From Anoxybacillus pushchinoensis (lineage in GTDB: Bacteria > Bacillota > Bacilli > Bacillales > Anoxybacillaceae): DNA of 63,125 nucleotides. The DNA is taken from assembly GCF_900111795.1 (NCBI RefSeq), contig NZ_FOJQ01000010.1, forward strand, positions 1 through 63,125, read 5' to 3'. The position numbers and the translations under genes are program-made. Positions within the stretch are counted from its first letter, which is position 1. Every line of letters begins with the position of its first letter. Below the pieces are notes generated by a model, which saw only the letters and a program-made list of their open reading frames with translations, was not told where the DNA came from and made no database searches. Positions 24,605 through 34,968 of this stretch are shown here, in pieces.

Positions 24605-26950
24605 GTGCATTTAAAAACGTTACACATTGTTGAGTTTGATAAAGTGAAAGCACAGCTTGCTTCACATGTATCATCTTCGTTAGGAAAAGAGAAAGTCGAA
24701 GCGCTTAAGCCATCATCATGCTTTGAAGAAGTAGTGCGTTGGCAAGAAGAAACGGACGAAGCGGCGACCGTTCTCCGTTTACGTGGCCACGTGCCGCTCG
24801 GCGGCATATTTGATGTGCGGCCACAAACGAAGCGCGCACGTATCGGAGGGGTGTTAAGCCCACATGAATTACTTGATGTTGCAAGCACGATGCGAGCGGC
24901 GAGACAATTAAAAAAATTTGTAGAAGGAACAGAGGCAGAACTTACGTATATGATGGCATATGCCGAGCAAATCGTTCCGCTCATTGAGCTTGAGCAACAT
25001 ATATACCGCTGTATTGATGAAGGTGGGGAAATACTTGACGGGGCGAGCGACCGCCTGCGTTCATTGCGCCAACAGTTGCGTGCGATTGAAGGAAGGGTGC
25101 GCGATAAACTAGAGAGCATTATTCGCTCATCATCTGCGCAAAAAACATTATCGGATGCGATTATCACTATTCGCAATGATCGCTACGTCATTCCAGTAAA
25201 GCAAGAATATCGCCATACGTACGGCGGCATTGTACATGATCAATCGTCATCTGGGGCCACATTGTTTATCGAACCGCAGTCGGTTGTCGAATTAAACAAC
25301 GAGCTCCAACAATTGCGCATGAAAGAAAAACAAGAAGTGGAGCGAATTTTAAGTGAATTGTCAGCTTTTGTTGGCGAGTTAGCGACAACAATTATGGAAA
25401 ACGTTGAAGTGCTTGCGCAGCTTGACTTTTTGTTTGCGAAAGCAAAATATGCAAAGGCGATCAAAGCAACAAAACCGACGATGAACGAGCGCGGATATAT
25501 TCGTCTCATCCAAGCTCGCCATCCGCTCATTTCGCCTGATCAAGTTGTCCCAAATGATATTGAACTAGGAAGCGATTACACGACGATGGTCATTACAGGA
25601 CCGAATACAGGGGGAAAAACGGTCACTTTAAAAACGATCGGCTTATTTACGATTATGGCGCAAGCAGGGCTACACGTTCCAGCGCTAGACGGATCACAAT
25701 TGGCTGTATTCCGTTCCGTATATGCTGACATTGGAGACGAACAGTCGATTGAACAAAGTTTAAGTACGTTTTCGTCACATATGGTCAATATCGTCGACAT
25801 TTTAAAACAAGTGGATGAGCATAGCCTCGTTTTGTTTGACGAGCTTGGAGCAGGAACAGATCCGCAAGAAGGTGCTGCGTTAGCGATTGCCATTTTAGAC
25901 GAAGTGCACAACTTAGGCGCGCGCGTCGTAGCGACAACGCACTATCCAGAATTAAAAGCATACGGTTACAATCGCCGAGGTGTGATGAATGCAAGTGTCG
26001 AATTTGACATCGAAACGTTAAGTCCAACGTATAAACTATTGATCGGCATTCCAGGACGAAGCAATGCGCTCGACATTTCTCGTCGCCTCGGATTAGACGA
26101 GCATATTATTGCGCGTGCCCGTACGTACATTAGCGCCGAAAGCAATGAAGTTGAAAATATGATTGCTTCCCTAGAACAGAGCAAGAAGCGGGCTGAGGAA
26201 GAATGGGAGAAGGCTGAGCGGCTCCGCCACGAAGCAGAGCAATTGAGAAATGAACTAGAAAGGCAGTGGAACGAGCTGAATGAACAGCGCGATCGCTTGT
26301 TGGAAAAAGCGAAAGAGCAAGCTGAAGAAATTGTAAAAAAAGCGATGAAAACAGCGGACGAAGTCATTCAACATTTGCGCGATATGCAAAAACAGCAAGC
26401 GGCTGTCTTAAAAGAACACGAACTTATTCATGCACGTAAAAAGTTAGAAGAAGCGATTCCACAACTGAACACAAAAAAGAAAAAAACCGTGCAAAAACTT
26501 AACCATCCTTTACATCCGGGTGATGAAGTGAAAGTCATTCATCTGAATCAAAAAGGGCAGCTTATTGAAAAAGTATCGGATAAAGAATGGATCGTCCAAA
26601 TCGGCATTTTAAAAATGAAAGTGCACGAAGAGAACTTGCAGTACGTAAGCAGTCCAACGCCGATCGAAACGAAGCCGATAGCGACGATTAAAGGAAGGGA
26701 TCACTACGTTCCGCTGGAGTTGGATTTGCGAGGTGAGCGATATGAAGATGCGTTACTTCGTGTCGAAAAGTATATTGATGATGCGGTCCTTGCTGGGTAT
26801 CCACGCGTCTCTATTATTCACGGAAAGGGAACAGGCGCGCTTCGGAAAGGGGTACAACAATATTTACAAAACCATCGCTCAGTAAAAAGCATTCGTTTTG
26901 GTGAGGCGACTGAAGGGGGAACAGGCGTCACCATCGTCGAATTAAAATAA
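24605..26950 (+). CDS. mutS2: MutS2 (MutSB) DNA-binding ATPase with Smr nuclease domain
   Basis: MutS-like ATPase that suppresses recombination or, in bacilli, acts on collided ribosomes and branched DNA. It lacks the mismatch-recognition domain of MutS1. Visible elements are the core helical region, Walker A GPNTGGKT (G332-T339), Walker [17 protein letters not shown] and [13 protein letters not shown] coiled-coil clamp (about 510-620) and a C-terminal Smr domain follow, with LDLRGER and [12 protein letters not shown] 24605 has GGAGG 7 nt upstream; a TTG at 24599 is less likely. Length 781. Confidence 0.96.
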   Translation: MHLKTLHIVEFDKVKAQLASHVSSSLGKEKVEALKPSSCFEEVVRWQEETDEAATVLRLRGHVPLGGIFDVRPQTKRARIGGVLSPHELLDVASTMRAARQLKKFVEGTEAELTYMMAYAEQIVPLIELEQHIYRCIDEGGEILDGASDRLRSLRQQLRAIEGRVRDKLESIIRSSSAQKTLSDAIITIRNDRYVIPVKQEYRHTYGGIVHDQSSSGATLFIEPQSVVELNNELQQLRMKEKQEVERILSELSAFVGELATTIMENVEVLAQLDFLFAKAKYAKAIKATKPTMNERGYIRLIQARHPLISPDQVVPNDIELGSDYTTMVITGPNTGGKTVTLKTIGLFTIMAQAGLHVPALDGSQLAVFRSVYADIGDEQSIEQSLSTFSSHMVNIVDILKQVDEHSLVLFDELGAGTDPQEGAALAIAILDEVHNLGARVVATTHYPELKAYGYNRRGVMNASVEFDIETLSPTYKLLIGIPGRSNALDISRRLGLDEHIIARARTYISAESNEVENMIASLEQSKKRAEEEWEKAERLRHEAEQLRNELERQWNELNEQRDRLLEKAKEQAEEIVKKAMKTADEVIQHLRDMQKQQAAVLKEHELIHARKKLEEAIPQLNTKKKKTVQKLNHPLHPGDEVKVIHLNQKGQLIEKVSDKEWIVQIGILKMKVHEENLQYVSSPTPIETKPIATIKGRDHYVPLELDLRGERYEDALLRVEKYIDDAVLAGYPRVSIIHGKGTGALRKGVQQYLQNHRSVKSIRFGEATEGGTGVTIVELK

Positions 26951-26961
26951 CAGGAGGAACT

Positions 26962-27369
26962 ATGGGCGCTTTTTGGGAAAATGAAATGATTCATATTGCC
27001 GCTAATTTTAGCGTTGTTATTTTATGTTTAGTTTTATTTTTAGCTATTTTTGAACTTGTGGCGAAATATAAAAATTGGGAAGAAATCAAAAAAGGAAATA
27101 TGGCAGTAGCGATGGCAACCGGGGGGAAAATATTTGGTATTGCAAATATTTTCCGTTACGCGATTGACCATCACGATTCGCTTTTAACGATGATCGGATG
27201 GGGAGTTTACGGCTTCGTCTTACTGCTCATTGGCTATTTTATTTACGAGTTTTTAACTCCGAAATTTAATGTTGATGAGGAGATTGCTAACGATAATCGA
27301 GCGGTAGGATTTATTTCTATGATCATCTCGATCGGTTTATCGTTTGTAATCGGGGCAAGTATACGTTGA
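26962..27369 (+). CDS. yshE: DUF350-family membrane protein YshE
   Basis: The 135-residue protein has four predicted TM helices (about 10-32, 50-70, 73-96 and 110-133) in the duplicated pattern of the DUF350 family; function unknown. AGGAGG lies before ATG 26962, 11 nt after mutS2, the same order as in B. subtilis. A tiny membrane-peptide ORF follows 12 nt later. Confidence 0.88.
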   Translation: MGAFWENEMIHIAANFSVVILCLVLFLAIFELVAKYKNWEEIKKGNMAVAMATGGKIFGIANIFRYAIDHHDSLLTMIGWGVYGFVLLLIGYFIYEFLTPKFNVDEEIANDNRAVGFISMIISIGLSFVIGASIR

Positions 27370-27381
27370 GAGGAGAAAAAA

Positions 27382-27465
27382 ATGGAAAAATTAGCGAAAG
27401 TATTGTTCGTATTGTGCGGTGTATTTTTGCTTGTTGGTGTCATATACTTGATGTTTTTCGCATAA
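27382..27465 (+). CDS. 27-residue membrane peptide
   Basis: An ATG with a strong ribosome-binding site (GAGAGGAG, 7 nt upstream) opens a 27-codon frame: MEKLAKVLFVLCGVFLLVGV then IYLMFFA. It is one hydrophobic helix with a charged N-terminus. It lies 12 nt after yshE and before the terminator, so it is in the same transcript. No named family recognised. Confidence 0.6.
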   Translation: MEKLAKVLFVLCGVFLLVGVIYLMFFA

Positions 27466-27466
27466 A

Positions 27467-27502
27467 AGGGTGTCAAAAGGCATCCTTTCTTTATTTTTTA
27501 TA
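27467..27502 (+). terminator. Terminator of the polX-mutS2-yshE transcript
   Basis: AAAGGGTG pairs with CATCCTTT (one G-T pair), followed by CTTTATTTTTTA. Confidence 0.8.
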
Positions 27503-27561
27503 CAAAAATTTCTGAAAATATTATAAAATATAAATAATCTTATAACAAAGGGGGAAACGAT

Positions 27562-29238
27562 ATGGAGAAGCCATGGCTAGCGTTATATCCTCAACAAGTT
27601 CCTCATTCCATTGATTATCCGCGCAAGCCGTTGCAACAATTTTTGAGGGAAGCGGTGGAACAGTTTCCGCACAAAACAGCTATTCACTTTTTGGGGAAGG
27701 AGCTGACATATAAAGAAATATATGAGCAAGCGATCAAGCTAGCCTCATATTTGCAACAGCTCGGGTTACAAAAAGGGGATCGTGTATCCATTATGTTGCC
27801 GAATTGTCCGCAAGCTGTCATCAGTTACTACGCTATTTTGTTTGCTGGTGGCATCGTTGTTCAAACGAACCCGTTATATACGGAGCGAGAGTTGGAATAT
27901 CAGTTAAATGACAGTGGTGCAAAAATCATTATTGCTCTCGATTTGCTCTATCCGCGCATCATGAAGGTGAAAGCGCATACAAAAATTGAGCATATGATCA
28001 TAACGAGCATAAAGGATTACTTACCTTTTCCAAAAAATGTATTGTATCCGCTCGTTCAAAAGAAGCAAACAGGGATGAGTGTACGCGTCAAACATGAGGG
28101 AGATTGCCACTTATTCACAAAAGCCTTATCGCTTGCGAGTGGGAAAGTGAAAGAGACGGATGTGGATCCGATAGAAGACGTTGCGCTTCTTCAATATACA
28201 GGCGGAACAACTGGATTTCCGAAAGCCGCAATGTTGACACATCATAATTTAACAGCCAATACGCTCATGTGCACGAAATGGATGTATAAATGTGGACGCG
28301 GGAATGAATCGATTCTTGGTGTACTTCCGTTTTTCCACGTATACGGGATGACGGCTGTCATGAACTTATCCATTATGGAAGGATATAAAATGATTTTATT
28401 GCCGAAGTTTGATGTCGAAACGACGTTAAAAACAATTGAAAAACAACGACCAACGCTATTTCCAGGCGCTCCAACGATTTATATTGCGCTGCTCAACCAC
28501 CCGAATTTAAAAAAATATGATTTATCGTCAATTAAAGTATGTATTAGCGGTTCAGCTCCGCTTCCAGTTGAAGTGCAAGAACAATTTGAAACAGTAACAG
28601 GTGGGAAGATTATTGAAGGTTACGGCTTAACCGAAGCATCCCCTGTGACGCATTCCAACTTTATTTGGGACGGAAAACGAATCAAAGGAAGTATCGGTGT
28701 GCCTTGGCCAGACACAGAGGCGATGATCGTCTCGTTAGAAACGGGAGAGAAAGCAAACATAAATGAAATTGGTGAAATCGTTGTACGTGGTCCACAAGTA
28801 ATGAAAGGATATTGGAACCGACCAGAAGAAACAGCAGCGACACTTCGTGACGGTTGGTTGTATACGGGCGATTTAGGGTATATGAATGAAGAAGGTTATT
28901 TCTTTGTCGTCGACCGAAAAAAAGATATGATTATCGCAAGCGGTTATAACGTATATCCACGCGAAGTAGAAGAAGTGTTGTATGAGCATCCGAAAGTGCA
29001 AGAAGCAGTCGTCATTGGTGTACCAGATGTTTATCGTGGTGAGACGGTGAAAGCGTTTATTGTGCTTAAAGAAGGAGAACAGTGTACAGAAGAAGAACTT
29101 GACCAATTTATGAGAAGTAAATTAGCTGCTTATAAAGTGCCGCGCATTTATGAATTTAGAAAAGAATTGCCAAAAACAGCAGTTGGTAAAATATTGCGCC
29201 GTGCGCTTGTGGAAGAAGAAAAAGAAAAACAAAAATGA
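27562..29238 (+). CDS. lcfA: Long-chain fatty-acid-CoA ligase LcfA
   Basis: Activates long-chain fatty acids to acyl-CoA, the first step of beta-oxidation. The 558-residue AMP-forming enzyme contains the ATP-binding P-loop YTGGTTGFPKAAML, the GYGLTEASPV motif, the YTGDLGYMNEEGYFFVVDRKKD hinge, split here by the domain joint, and the C-terminal catalytic Lys in PKTAVGKILRR. AAAGGGGG precedes the ATG. The upstream region is very AT-rich and holds no match to the FadR operator seen before fadR. It heads the lcfA-fadR-fadB-etfB-etfA cluster. Confidence 0.96.
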   Translation: MEKPWLALYPQQVPHSIDYPRKPLQQFLREAVEQFPHKTAIHFLGKELTYKEIYEQAIKLASYLQQLGLQKGDRVSIMLPNCPQAVISYYAILFAGGIVVQTNPLYTERELEYQLNDSGAKIIIALDLLYPRIMKVKAHTKIEHMIITSIKDYLPFPKNVLYPLVQKKQTGMSVRVKHEGDCHLFTKALSLASGKVKETDVDPIEDVALLQYTGGTTGFPKAAMLTHHNLTANTLMCTKWMYKCGRGNESILGVLPFFHVYGMTAVMNLSIMEGYKMILLPKFDVETTLKTIEKQRPTLFPGAPTIYIALLNHPNLKKYDLSSIKVCISGSAPLPVEVQEQFETVTGGKIIEGYGLTEASPVTHSNFIWDGKRIKGSIGVPWPDTEAMIVSLETGEKANINEIGEIVVRGPQVMKGYWNRPEETAATLRDGWLYTGDLGYMNEEGYFFVVDRKKDMIIASGYNVYPREVEEVLYEHPKVQEAVVIGVPDVYRGETVKAFIVLKEGEQCTEEELDQFMRSKLAAYKVPRIYEFRKELPKTAVGKILRRALVEEEKEKQK

Positions 29239-29256
29239 GCGGCGATTGTTTTTTTC

Positions 29257-29285
29257 TTGACATGCTTTTTGCCTCTCTTTAAAAT
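29257..29285 (+). promoter_or_regulatory. Sigma-A promoter of fadR-fadB-etfBA
   Basis: A consensus TTGACA (29257-29262) is followed after 17 bp by TAAAAT (29280-29285). Confidence 0.88.
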
Positions 29286-29292
29286 AAAAATA

Positions 29293-29310
29293 TGAATGAT
29301 TATTCATTCA
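29293..29310. promoter_or_regulatory. FadR operator
   Basis: TGAATGATTATTCATTCA matches the Bacillus FadR (YsiA) operator consensus (TGAATGAMTANTCATTCA). It lies just downstream of the -10 box, so binding would block the fadR promoter until long-chain acyl-CoA releases the repressor. Confidence 0.93.
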
Positions 29311-29335
29311 TATTTTTGAAAGGGAGAATGCAAAG

Positions 29336-29917
29336 TTGAAACGTGACAAACCAAAGTTTAAGCAAATTATTGATGCAGCTGTGATTGTCATTGCTGAAAA
29401 CGGCTACCATCAAGCGCAAGTATCGAAAATCGCAAAGCAAGCAGGTGTAGCTGATGGTACAATTTACTTGTATTTTAAAAATAAAGAAGATATTTTAATC
29501 TCATTGTTCCAAGAAAAAATGGGCTACTTTATTGAAAAAATTAAAGAAGAAATAGAAGGAATTTCGAGCCCATCGGAGAAGTTGTTCTTGTTGATTCAAA
29601 AGCATTTCGAAATGCTAGCGGCAGATCCACATTTAGCGATCGTTACCCAATTGGAGCTTCGCCAATCGAATAAATCGTTACGTCTGAAAATTAATGAAAT
29701 TTTGAAACGATACTTAAAAGTTGTCGATCGCATTGTGCAAGAAGGAATTGACAAAGGGGAATTTCGTTCAGATTTAGATGTACGTCTCGCTCGTCAAATG
29801 ATTTTTGGAACGATTGACGAAATGGTGACAACATGGGTAATGAATGAGCAAAAATATGATCTCGTTGCATTAGCGAAACCGGTTCATCAATTGTTAACGA
29901 AAGGTTGTTGTGTGTAA
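29336..29917 (+). CDS. fadR: TetR-family fatty-acid degradation repressor FadR
   Basis: Represses beta-oxidation genes and is released from DNA by long-chain acyl-CoA. The 193-residue protein has the TetR helix-turn-helix (about 30-50, VSKIAKQAGVADGTIYLYFKNKEDIL) and an all-helical ligand domain. Translation starts at TTG 29336, with GGGAG upstream. Its promoter carries the FadR operator at 29293-29310, so it is autoregulated. The fadB and etf genes follow in the same direction. Confidence 0.95.
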   Translation: MKRDKPKFKQIIDAAVIVIAENGYHQAQVSKIAKQAGVADGTIYLYFKNKEDILISLFQEKMGYFIEKIKEEIEGISSPSEKLFLLIQKHFEMLAADPHLAIVTQLELRQSNKSLRLKINEILKRYLKVVDRIVQEGIDKGEFRSDLDVRLARQMIFGTIDEMVTTWVMNEQKYDLVALAKPVHQLLTKGCCV

Positions 29918-29955
29918 ACACGACAACCTTCCGATATACACGAAGGAGGGGGAAC

Positions 29956-30723
29956 ATGTTTTCCGTTCAACAAGAGGGGTATGTGGCGATTTTAGCACTT
30001 CACCGTCCACCAGCAAACGCTTTAGCATCTTCTGTTTTGAAAGAGCTTTCAGAACGACTTGATGCCTTTAAGGAAGATGATCAAGTACGTGTCATTATTC
30101 TTCATGGGGAAGGAAGATTTTTTTCCGCTGGCGCCGATATTAAAGAATTTACAGCGATTGAAACGAGCGAACAAGCAGCGGAACTTGCTCGTGCCGGTCA
30201 ACAAATAATGGAAAAAGTTGAACAGTTTCCGAAACCAATTATTGCAGCGATTCACGGTGCTGCACTTGGCGGAGGGCTCGAGTTAGCTATGAGTTGCCAT
30301 CTGCGCATCGTAGCAGAAAACGCCAAACTTGGCTTACCAGAATTGCAGCTCGGCATCATTCCGGGATTTGCAGGAACACAACGCTTATTGCGTCATGTCG
30401 GTATGGCAAAAGCGCTAGAAATGATGTGGACAAGCGAACCGATCACAGGTACAGAAGCTGTTCAATGGGGACTAGCAAACAAAGCCGTACCAGAAGAACA
30501 GTTGCTTGATACAGCGAAGCAACTTGCACAAAAAATTGCTCAAAAGAGCCCGATTTCTGTTCAAGCGGTGTTGCAACTTGTGAATGAAGCTCGCACAAAA
30601 ACGTTCCATGAATGTGTTGAAAAAGAGGCGCAACTGTTTGGACAAGTGTTTGTGACTGATGATGCAAAAGAAGGTATTGCGGCATTTATTGAGAAACGAA
30701 CACCTCAGTTCCGAGGAAAATAA
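29956..30723 (+). CDS. fadB: Enoyl-CoA hydratase FadB
   Basis: Hydrates trans-2-enoyl-CoA to 3-hydroxyacyl-CoA in beta-oxidation. The 255-residue crotonase-fold protein shows the oxyanion-hole segments SAGADIKEF and AIHGAALGGGLELAMSCHL, with catalytic Glu residues in LGLPELQLGIIPGFAGTQRL. Despite the symbol it is only the hydratase, not the large bifunctional E. coli FadB. AAGGAGGGGG precedes ATG 29956. It is 38 nt after fadR and 15 nt before etfB. Confidence 0.93.
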   Translation: MFSVQQEGYVAILALHRPPANALASSVLKELSERLDAFKEDDQVRVIILHGEGRFFSAGADIKEFTAIETSEQAAELARAGQQIMEKVEQFPKPIIAAIHGAALGGGLELAMSCHLRIVAENAKLGLPELQLGIIPGFAGTQRLLRHVGMAKALEMMWTSEPITGTEAVQWGLANKAVPEEQLLDTAKQLAQKIAQKSPISVQAVLQLVNEARTKTFHECVEKEAQLFGQVFVTDDAKEGIAAFIEKRTPQFRGK

Positions 30724-30738
30724 AAGGAGGAGAGACGT

Positions 30739-31512
30739 ATGAATATTTTCGTATTAATGAAACGTACATTTGATACGGAAGAAAAAATTGTCATTCAAAA
30801 CGGAAAAGTAAATGAAGAAGGAGCGGAGTTTATTATTAATCCGTACGATGAATATGCGATTGAAGAAGCAATTCAAGTACGTGATCAACATGGTGGGGAA
30901 GTAACAGTTGTCACAATTGGCAACGAAGATGCGGAAAAAGAGCTTCGTACTGCGCTTGCGATGGGAGCAGATAAGGCAGTGCTCATCAACATTGAAGATG
31001 ACGTAGAGCATCGCGATCAATATACAACAGCAAAAGTGCTTGCGGAATATTTAAAAGATAAAGAAGCTGATTTAATTTTAGCTGGAAATGTAGCGATTGA
31101 CGGCGGGTCTGGACAAGTTGGACCACGCGTTGCTGAATTGCTAGGTATTCCTTATGTCACGACAATTACGAAGTTAGAAATTGACGGAACAAACGTGAAA
31201 GTTGTGCGCGATGTTGAAGGTGACGAGGAAGTTATTGAAACATCTTTACCATTATTAGTAACAGCACAACAAGGGTTAAATGAGCCGCGTTATCCGTCAT
31301 TGCCGGGCATTATGAAGGCGAAAAAGAAGCCGCTTGAAGAGTTAGAGCTCGATGATTTAGATTTGGAAGAAGACGATGTAGAGGCGAAGACGAAAACGAT
31401 TGAAATCTTTTTACCACCGAAAAAAGAAGCGGGAAAAATTTTGCAAGGAGATATTGCCGATCAAGTAAAAGAACTCGTTTCACTTCTTCATACAGAAGCA
31501 AAAGTCATTTAA
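30739..31512 (+). CDS. etfB: Electron transfer flavoprotein beta subunit
   Basis: Small subunit of the FAD/AMP-containing electron-transfer flavoprotein that accepts electrons from acyl-CoA dehydrogenases. The 257-residue protein begins MNIFVLMKRTFDTEEKI, and the AMP-binding ALAMGADKAVLI and VAIDGGSGQVGPRVAELLGIP segments are recognisable. GGAGGAG precedes the ATG. It lies in an operon with etfA, 16 nt downstream. Confidence 0.96.
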   Translation: MNIFVLMKRTFDTEEKIVIQNGKVNEEGAEFIINPYDEYAIEEAIQVRDQHGGEVTVVTIGNEDAEKELRTALAMGADKAVLINIEDDVEHRDQYTTAKVLAEYLKDKEADLILAGNVAIDGGSGQVGPRVAELLGIPYVTTITKLEIDGTNVKVVRDVEGDEEVIETSLPLLVTAQQGLNEPRYPSLPGIMKAKKKPLEELELDDLDLEEDDVEAKTKTIEIFLPPKKEAGKILQGDIADQVKELVSLLHTEAKVI

Positions 31513-31528
31513 TAGGGGGATGGGGAGC

Positions 31529-32506
31529 ATGGCAAGAAAAGTATTAACATTAGCAGAAGTGCGTGACGGTGCGTTGCGTAACGTATCATTTGAAGCAATT
31601 TCCGCTGCAAAAACGATCGCTGAAGGCGGGGAAGTTGTCGCTGTCGTTGTCGGAGCGAGCGTTCGCTCATTAGCTCCTGAGCTGATTGCTTACGGTGCGG
31701 ATCGAGTGATTGTTGTTGAACACGAAAAATTGGCGACGTATACGCCAGACGGTTATGCCCAAGCATTGCAAGCTGTTGTCGAGCAAGAGAAGCCAGAAGG
31801 AATTGTATTTGGACATACTGCACTCGGCAAAGATTTATCTCCGAAACTTGCGGCTAAATGGCAGTCTGGTCTTGTGTCTGATGTTGTCGCTGTTGAAGCA
31901 ACAGGTGGAAATATCGTCTTTACAAGACCGATTTATTCTGGTAAAGCGTTTGAAAAGAAAATCGTGACAGACGGTCTTATGTTTGTGACTGTTCGTCCGA
32001 ACAATATCGCTCCACTTGAAAAAGATGAAAGTCGCACAGGTGCGGTTGTCGATGTGCAAGTAGACATTAAAGACTTACGCACAATCGTTCGTGATATTGT
32101 GAGAAAAACAGCGGAAGGCGTCGATTTATCTGAAGCGAAAGTGATCGTTGCCGGCGGTCGCGGCGTGAAAAGTGCCGAAGGATTTGAGCCGTTGAAAGAA
32201 TTAGCGAACGTGCTTGGCGGTGCGGTTGGAGCATCACGTGGGGCTTGTGATGCAGGATATTGTGATTATTCGCTTCAAATTGGTCAAACAGGAAAAGTCG
32301 TTACGCCAGATTTATATATCGCATGCGGCATTTCAGGAGCTATTCAACATTTAGCAGGAATGTCGAACTCAAAAGTCATTGTAGCGATTAATAAAGACCC
32401 AGAAGCTAACATTTTTAAAGTGGCAGACTACGGAATTGTCGGTGATTTATTCGAAGTCGTTCCGCTTTTAATTGAAGAATTTAAAAAAATAAAAGTACAT
32501 GCATAA
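31529..32506 (+). CDS. etfA: Electron transfer flavoprotein alpha subunit
   Basis: Large subunit of the ETF heterodimer; binds FAD and passes electrons to the membrane quinone pool. The C-terminal FAD domain is clear: VIVAGGRGVKS, GGAVGASRGACDAGYC, QIGQTGKVVTPDLYIACGIS and SKVIVAINKDPEANIF. I chose the ATG at 31529 (MARKVLTLAEVRDG), with GGGGAG upstream; an ATG at 31520 overlaps that site. Length 325. A terminator follows directly. Confidence 0.96.
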   Translation: MARKVLTLAEVRDGALRNVSFEAISAAKTIAEGGEVVAVVVGASVRSLAPELIAYGADRVIVVEHEKLATYTPDGYAQALQAVVEQEKPEGIVFGHTALGKDLSPKLAAKWQSGLVSDVVAVEATGGNIVFTRPIYSGKAFEKKIVTDGLMFVTVRPNNIAPLEKDESRTGAVVDVQVDIKDLRTIVRDIVRKTAEGVDLSEAKVIVAGGRGVKSAEGFEPLKELANVLGGAVGASRGACDAGYCDYSLQIGQTGKVVTPDLYIACGISGAIQHLAGMSNSKVIVAINKDPEANIFKVADYGIVGDLFEVVPLLIEEFKKIKVHA

Positions 32507-32535
32507 GGCAGAGCATCATGCTTTGCCTTTTCTTT
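32506..32535 (+). terminator. Terminator of the fadR-etfA operon
   Basis: AAGGCAGAGCAT pairs with ATGCTTTGCCTT (one mismatch), then TTCTTT. Confidence 0.85.
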
Positions 32536-32605
32536 GCGGCATATTTTTTCGTGGGATGGAAATAGTAGAAGCGAAGCAAATCATTGGCGTGATGAATACG
32601 TTCAA

Positions 32606-32614
32606 TGGTATACT
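32606..32614 (+). promoter_or_regulatory. Extended -10 promoter of trxA
   Basis: TGGTATACT (TATACT at 32609-32614) lies 40 bp before the trxA start. TTGGCG at 32584-32589 is a -35 candidate, although its 19-bp spacing is long. Confidence 0.5.
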
Positions 32615-32653
32615 ATGTGCATGGCATTGAAATATGTGAGGAGGAATGAACAA

Positions 32654-32968
32654 ATGGCAATTGTAAATGCAACAGACTCAACTTTTGTAAATGATGTAAA
32701 AGATGGTGTTGTGCTCGTGGACTTTTGGGCTCCATGGTGCGGACCTTGCAAAATGATTGCACCTGTATTAGAAGAAGTGGATCGTGAGCTCGGTGACAAA
32801 GTAAAAATTGTAAAAGTAAACGTTGATGATAACCCTGAAACTGCAGGAAAATATGGTGTGATGAGCATTCCAACACTGTTTGTCTTTAAAAACGGTGAAG
32901 TCGTTGATAAAACAGTCGGTTTCCAACCGAAAGAATCGCTTATCGGTCTTCTAAGCAAACATTTATAA
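32654..32968 (+). CDS. trxA: Thioredoxin TrxA
   Basis: General cytoplasmic disulfide reductase; also the likely reductant for the MsrA encoded earlier in the window. The 104-residue protein has the active site W28-C29-G30-P31-C32 and the cis-proline segment [11 protein letters not shown] 32654 is preceded by GAGGAGG. The frame is open upstream, but that stretch contains the promoter. The gene is monocistronic, with a strong terminator, and lies between etfA and uvrC as in B. subtilis. Confidence 0.97.
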   Translation: MAIVNATDSTFVNDVKDGVVLVDFWAPWCGPCKMIAPVLEEVDRELGDKVKIVKVNVDDNPETAGKYGVMSIPTLFVFKNGEVVDKTVGFQPKESLIGLLSKHL

Positions 32969-32973
32969 TTTAT

Positions 32974-33008
32974 CGACCTCGGATCATATGCCGAGGTCTT
33001 TTTTTGTA
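32974..33008 (+). terminator. Terminator of trxA
   Basis: GACCTCGG pairs with CCGAGGTC around a short loop, followed by TTTTTTT. Confidence 0.92.
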
Positions 33009-33163
33009 TATAATACAATTAATTGTAGAAAATATATAATTTTCTATAGAGTTTAGGTTAGAAATCGTTTATATAGTTTAAAAAAGATATATCTCATAAC
33101 ATGTATGAGTGACCTTGAAAAAATTCGTCAGTTTTTCGCCAAGTTGGAGAGAGGAGGAAAAAC

Positions 33164-34945
33164 GTGAATGAGCGTTTAAAAGAAAAGTTAGCGATTTTAC
33201 CTGATCAACCAGGATGTTATTTAATGAAAGATGTTCACGGAACGGTTATTTACGTCGGGAAGGCAAAAGTGTTGAAAAACCGTGTTCGCTCGTATTTTAC
33301 CGGTACACATGACGGAAAAACGCTCCGTTTAGTGAACGAAATTGCTGATTTCGAATATATCGTGACGTCCTCCGATTTAGAGGCGCTCATTTTAGAAATG
33401 AATTTAATTAAAAAATACGATCCGAAATATAACGTCATGTTAAAAGATGACAAAAGCTACCCGTTTATTAAAATTACAGGGGAGAAACATCCGCGCCTCA
33501 TCATTACGCGTACGGTGAAAAAAGATAAAGGGAAATATTTTGGGCCGTATCCGAACGCCCACGCGGCACACGAAACGAAAAAACTGCTCGATCGTTTATA
33601 TCCGTTGCGAAAATGCGAAAAAATACCGAAAAAAGTTTGTTTATATTATCACATGGGGCAATGTTTAGGGCCATGTGAGTATGAAGTGTCAGACGAAGAA
33701 AATAAACGAATCGTCGAGCAGATCACTCGCTTTTTAAATGGCGGATATAAAGAAGTGAAAGAGCAATTGACGGAAAAGATGATGGAGGCAGCGGAACAGC
33801 TACAGTTTGAGCGAGCAAAAGAATACCGCGATCAAATTGCGTATATTGAATCGTTAATGGAAAAACAAAAAATGATTTTACACGATTTTGTTGACCGCGA
33901 TATTTTTGGATATGCTTACGATAAAGGATGGATGTGTGTACAAGTATTTTTCGTGCGCCAAGGAAAGCTGATTGAGCGAAATGTTTCGATGTTTCCGTTA
34001 TACCAAGAGGCTGAGGAAGAATTTTTAACGTTTTTAGGACAGTTTTACAGTAAAGATTATCATTTAAAACCGCGTGAAGTTGTGTTGCCGCGGGAAATTG
34101 ATGGCGAGATGGCGATGAATTTGCTTCATGTGCATGTCACGCAGCCGAAGAGTGGAAAAAAGAAAGAGCTTGTCGATTTAGCATGTAAAAATGCACAAAT
34201 GGCGCTACAAGAGAAGTTCTTTTTAATTGAGCGAGATGAACAACGAACGATTCGAGCGGTTGAGCGTTTAGGTGAGGTGCTAGGCATTCAAACACCGCAA
34301 CGAATCGAGGCGTTTGACAACTCAAATATTCAAGGAACAGACGCTGTAGCGGCTATGGTCACATTTATTGACGGAAAGCCAGAAAAGAAAGAATATCGGA
34401 AATATAAAATAAAAACCGTCCAAGGTGCTGATGATTATGAGTCGATGCGCGAAGTCATCCGTCGACGGTACACCCGCGTGTTGCGCGAACAGTTGACACT
34501 TCCTCAATTAATCATTGTCGATGGCGGGAAGGGGCAAATACAAGCCGCAAAAGAAGTGCTCGAGTGTGAACTCGGACTATCGATCCCTGTTGCGGGTTTA
34601 GTGAAAGATGAGAAACATCGAACATCTCATTTGTTATTTGGCGATCCCCCGGGCGTTGTTTCGCTAGAGAAAAATAGCCAAGAATTTTATTTGCTGCAAC
34701 GTATTCAAGAAGAGGTACATCGTTTCGCTATTACATTTCATCGTCAAGTGCGATCGAAATCTGCCTTTTATTCGATTCTCGATCAAATTCCAGGTGTCGG
34801 AACAAAAAGAAAACAAGCGTTGCTGCAACATTTTGGATCAATCAAAAAAATGAAAGAAGCAACGGTGGAGCAATTGCAAGAAGCAAACATTCCGAAACAT
34901 GTTGCCCAAAAAATTTACGAAACGCTTCAAACGTATGAAAGCTGA
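33164..34945 (+). CDS. uvrC: Excinuclease ABC subunit C
   Basis: Nucleotide-excision-repair nuclease that cuts both sides of the lesion in the UvrB-DNA complex. The 593-residue protein contains the N-terminal GIY-YIG domain (about 13-95, with [19 protein letters not shown]), a Cys cluster ([20 protein letters not shown]-rich) and a UVR motif (about 200-238). The RNase H-like endonuclease domain ([25 protein letters not shown]) and a C-terminal helix-hairpin-helix pair ([13 protein letters not shown]) follow. Start GTG 33164 follows GAGGAGG. No LexA box is apparent upstream. Confidence 0.97.
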   Translation: MNERLKEKLAILPDQPGCYLMKDVHGTVIYVGKAKVLKNRVRSYFTGTHDGKTLRLVNEIADFEYIVTSSDLEALILEMNLIKKYDPKYNVMLKDDKSYPFIKITGEKHPRLIITRTVKKDKGKYFGPYPNAHAAHETKKLLDRLYPLRKCEKIPKKVCLYYHMGQCLGPCEYEVSDEENKRIVEQITRFLNGGYKEVKEQLTEKMMEAAEQLQFERAKEYRDQIAYIESLMEKQKMILHDFVDRDIFGYAYDKGWMCVQVFFVRQGKLIERNVSMFPLYQEAEEEFLTFLGQFYSKDYHLKPREVVLPREIDGEMAMNLLHVHVTQPKSGKKKELVDLACKNAQMALQEKFFLIERDEQRTIRAVERLGEVLGIQTPQRIEAFDNSNIQGTDAVAAMVTFIDGKPEKKEYRKYKIKTVQGADDYESMREVIRRRYTRVLREQLTLPQLIIVDGGKGQIQAAKEVLECELGLSIPVAGLVKDEKHRTSHLLFGDPPGVVSLEKNSQEFYLLQRIQEEVHRFAITFHRQVRSKSAFYSILDQIPGVGTKRKQALLQHFGSIKKMKEATVEQLQEANIPKHVAQKIYETLQTYES

Positions 34946-34968
34946 CCATCATCGGTCAGCTTTTATCT
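34937..34968. terminator. Terminator between uvrC and yslB
   Basis: AAAGCTGACC pairs with GGTCAGCTTT, followed by TATCTTTT. The uvrC stop codon lies in the left arm. Convergent genes make a bidirectional role likely. Confidence 0.82.

Noticed and set aside
33009-33115. AT-rich inverted repeats and TATAAT sequences before uvrC as operators
   Set aside because: Several short palindromes occur, but AT-rich sequence makes them by chance. No -35 is correctly spaced and no LexA-type box is present.
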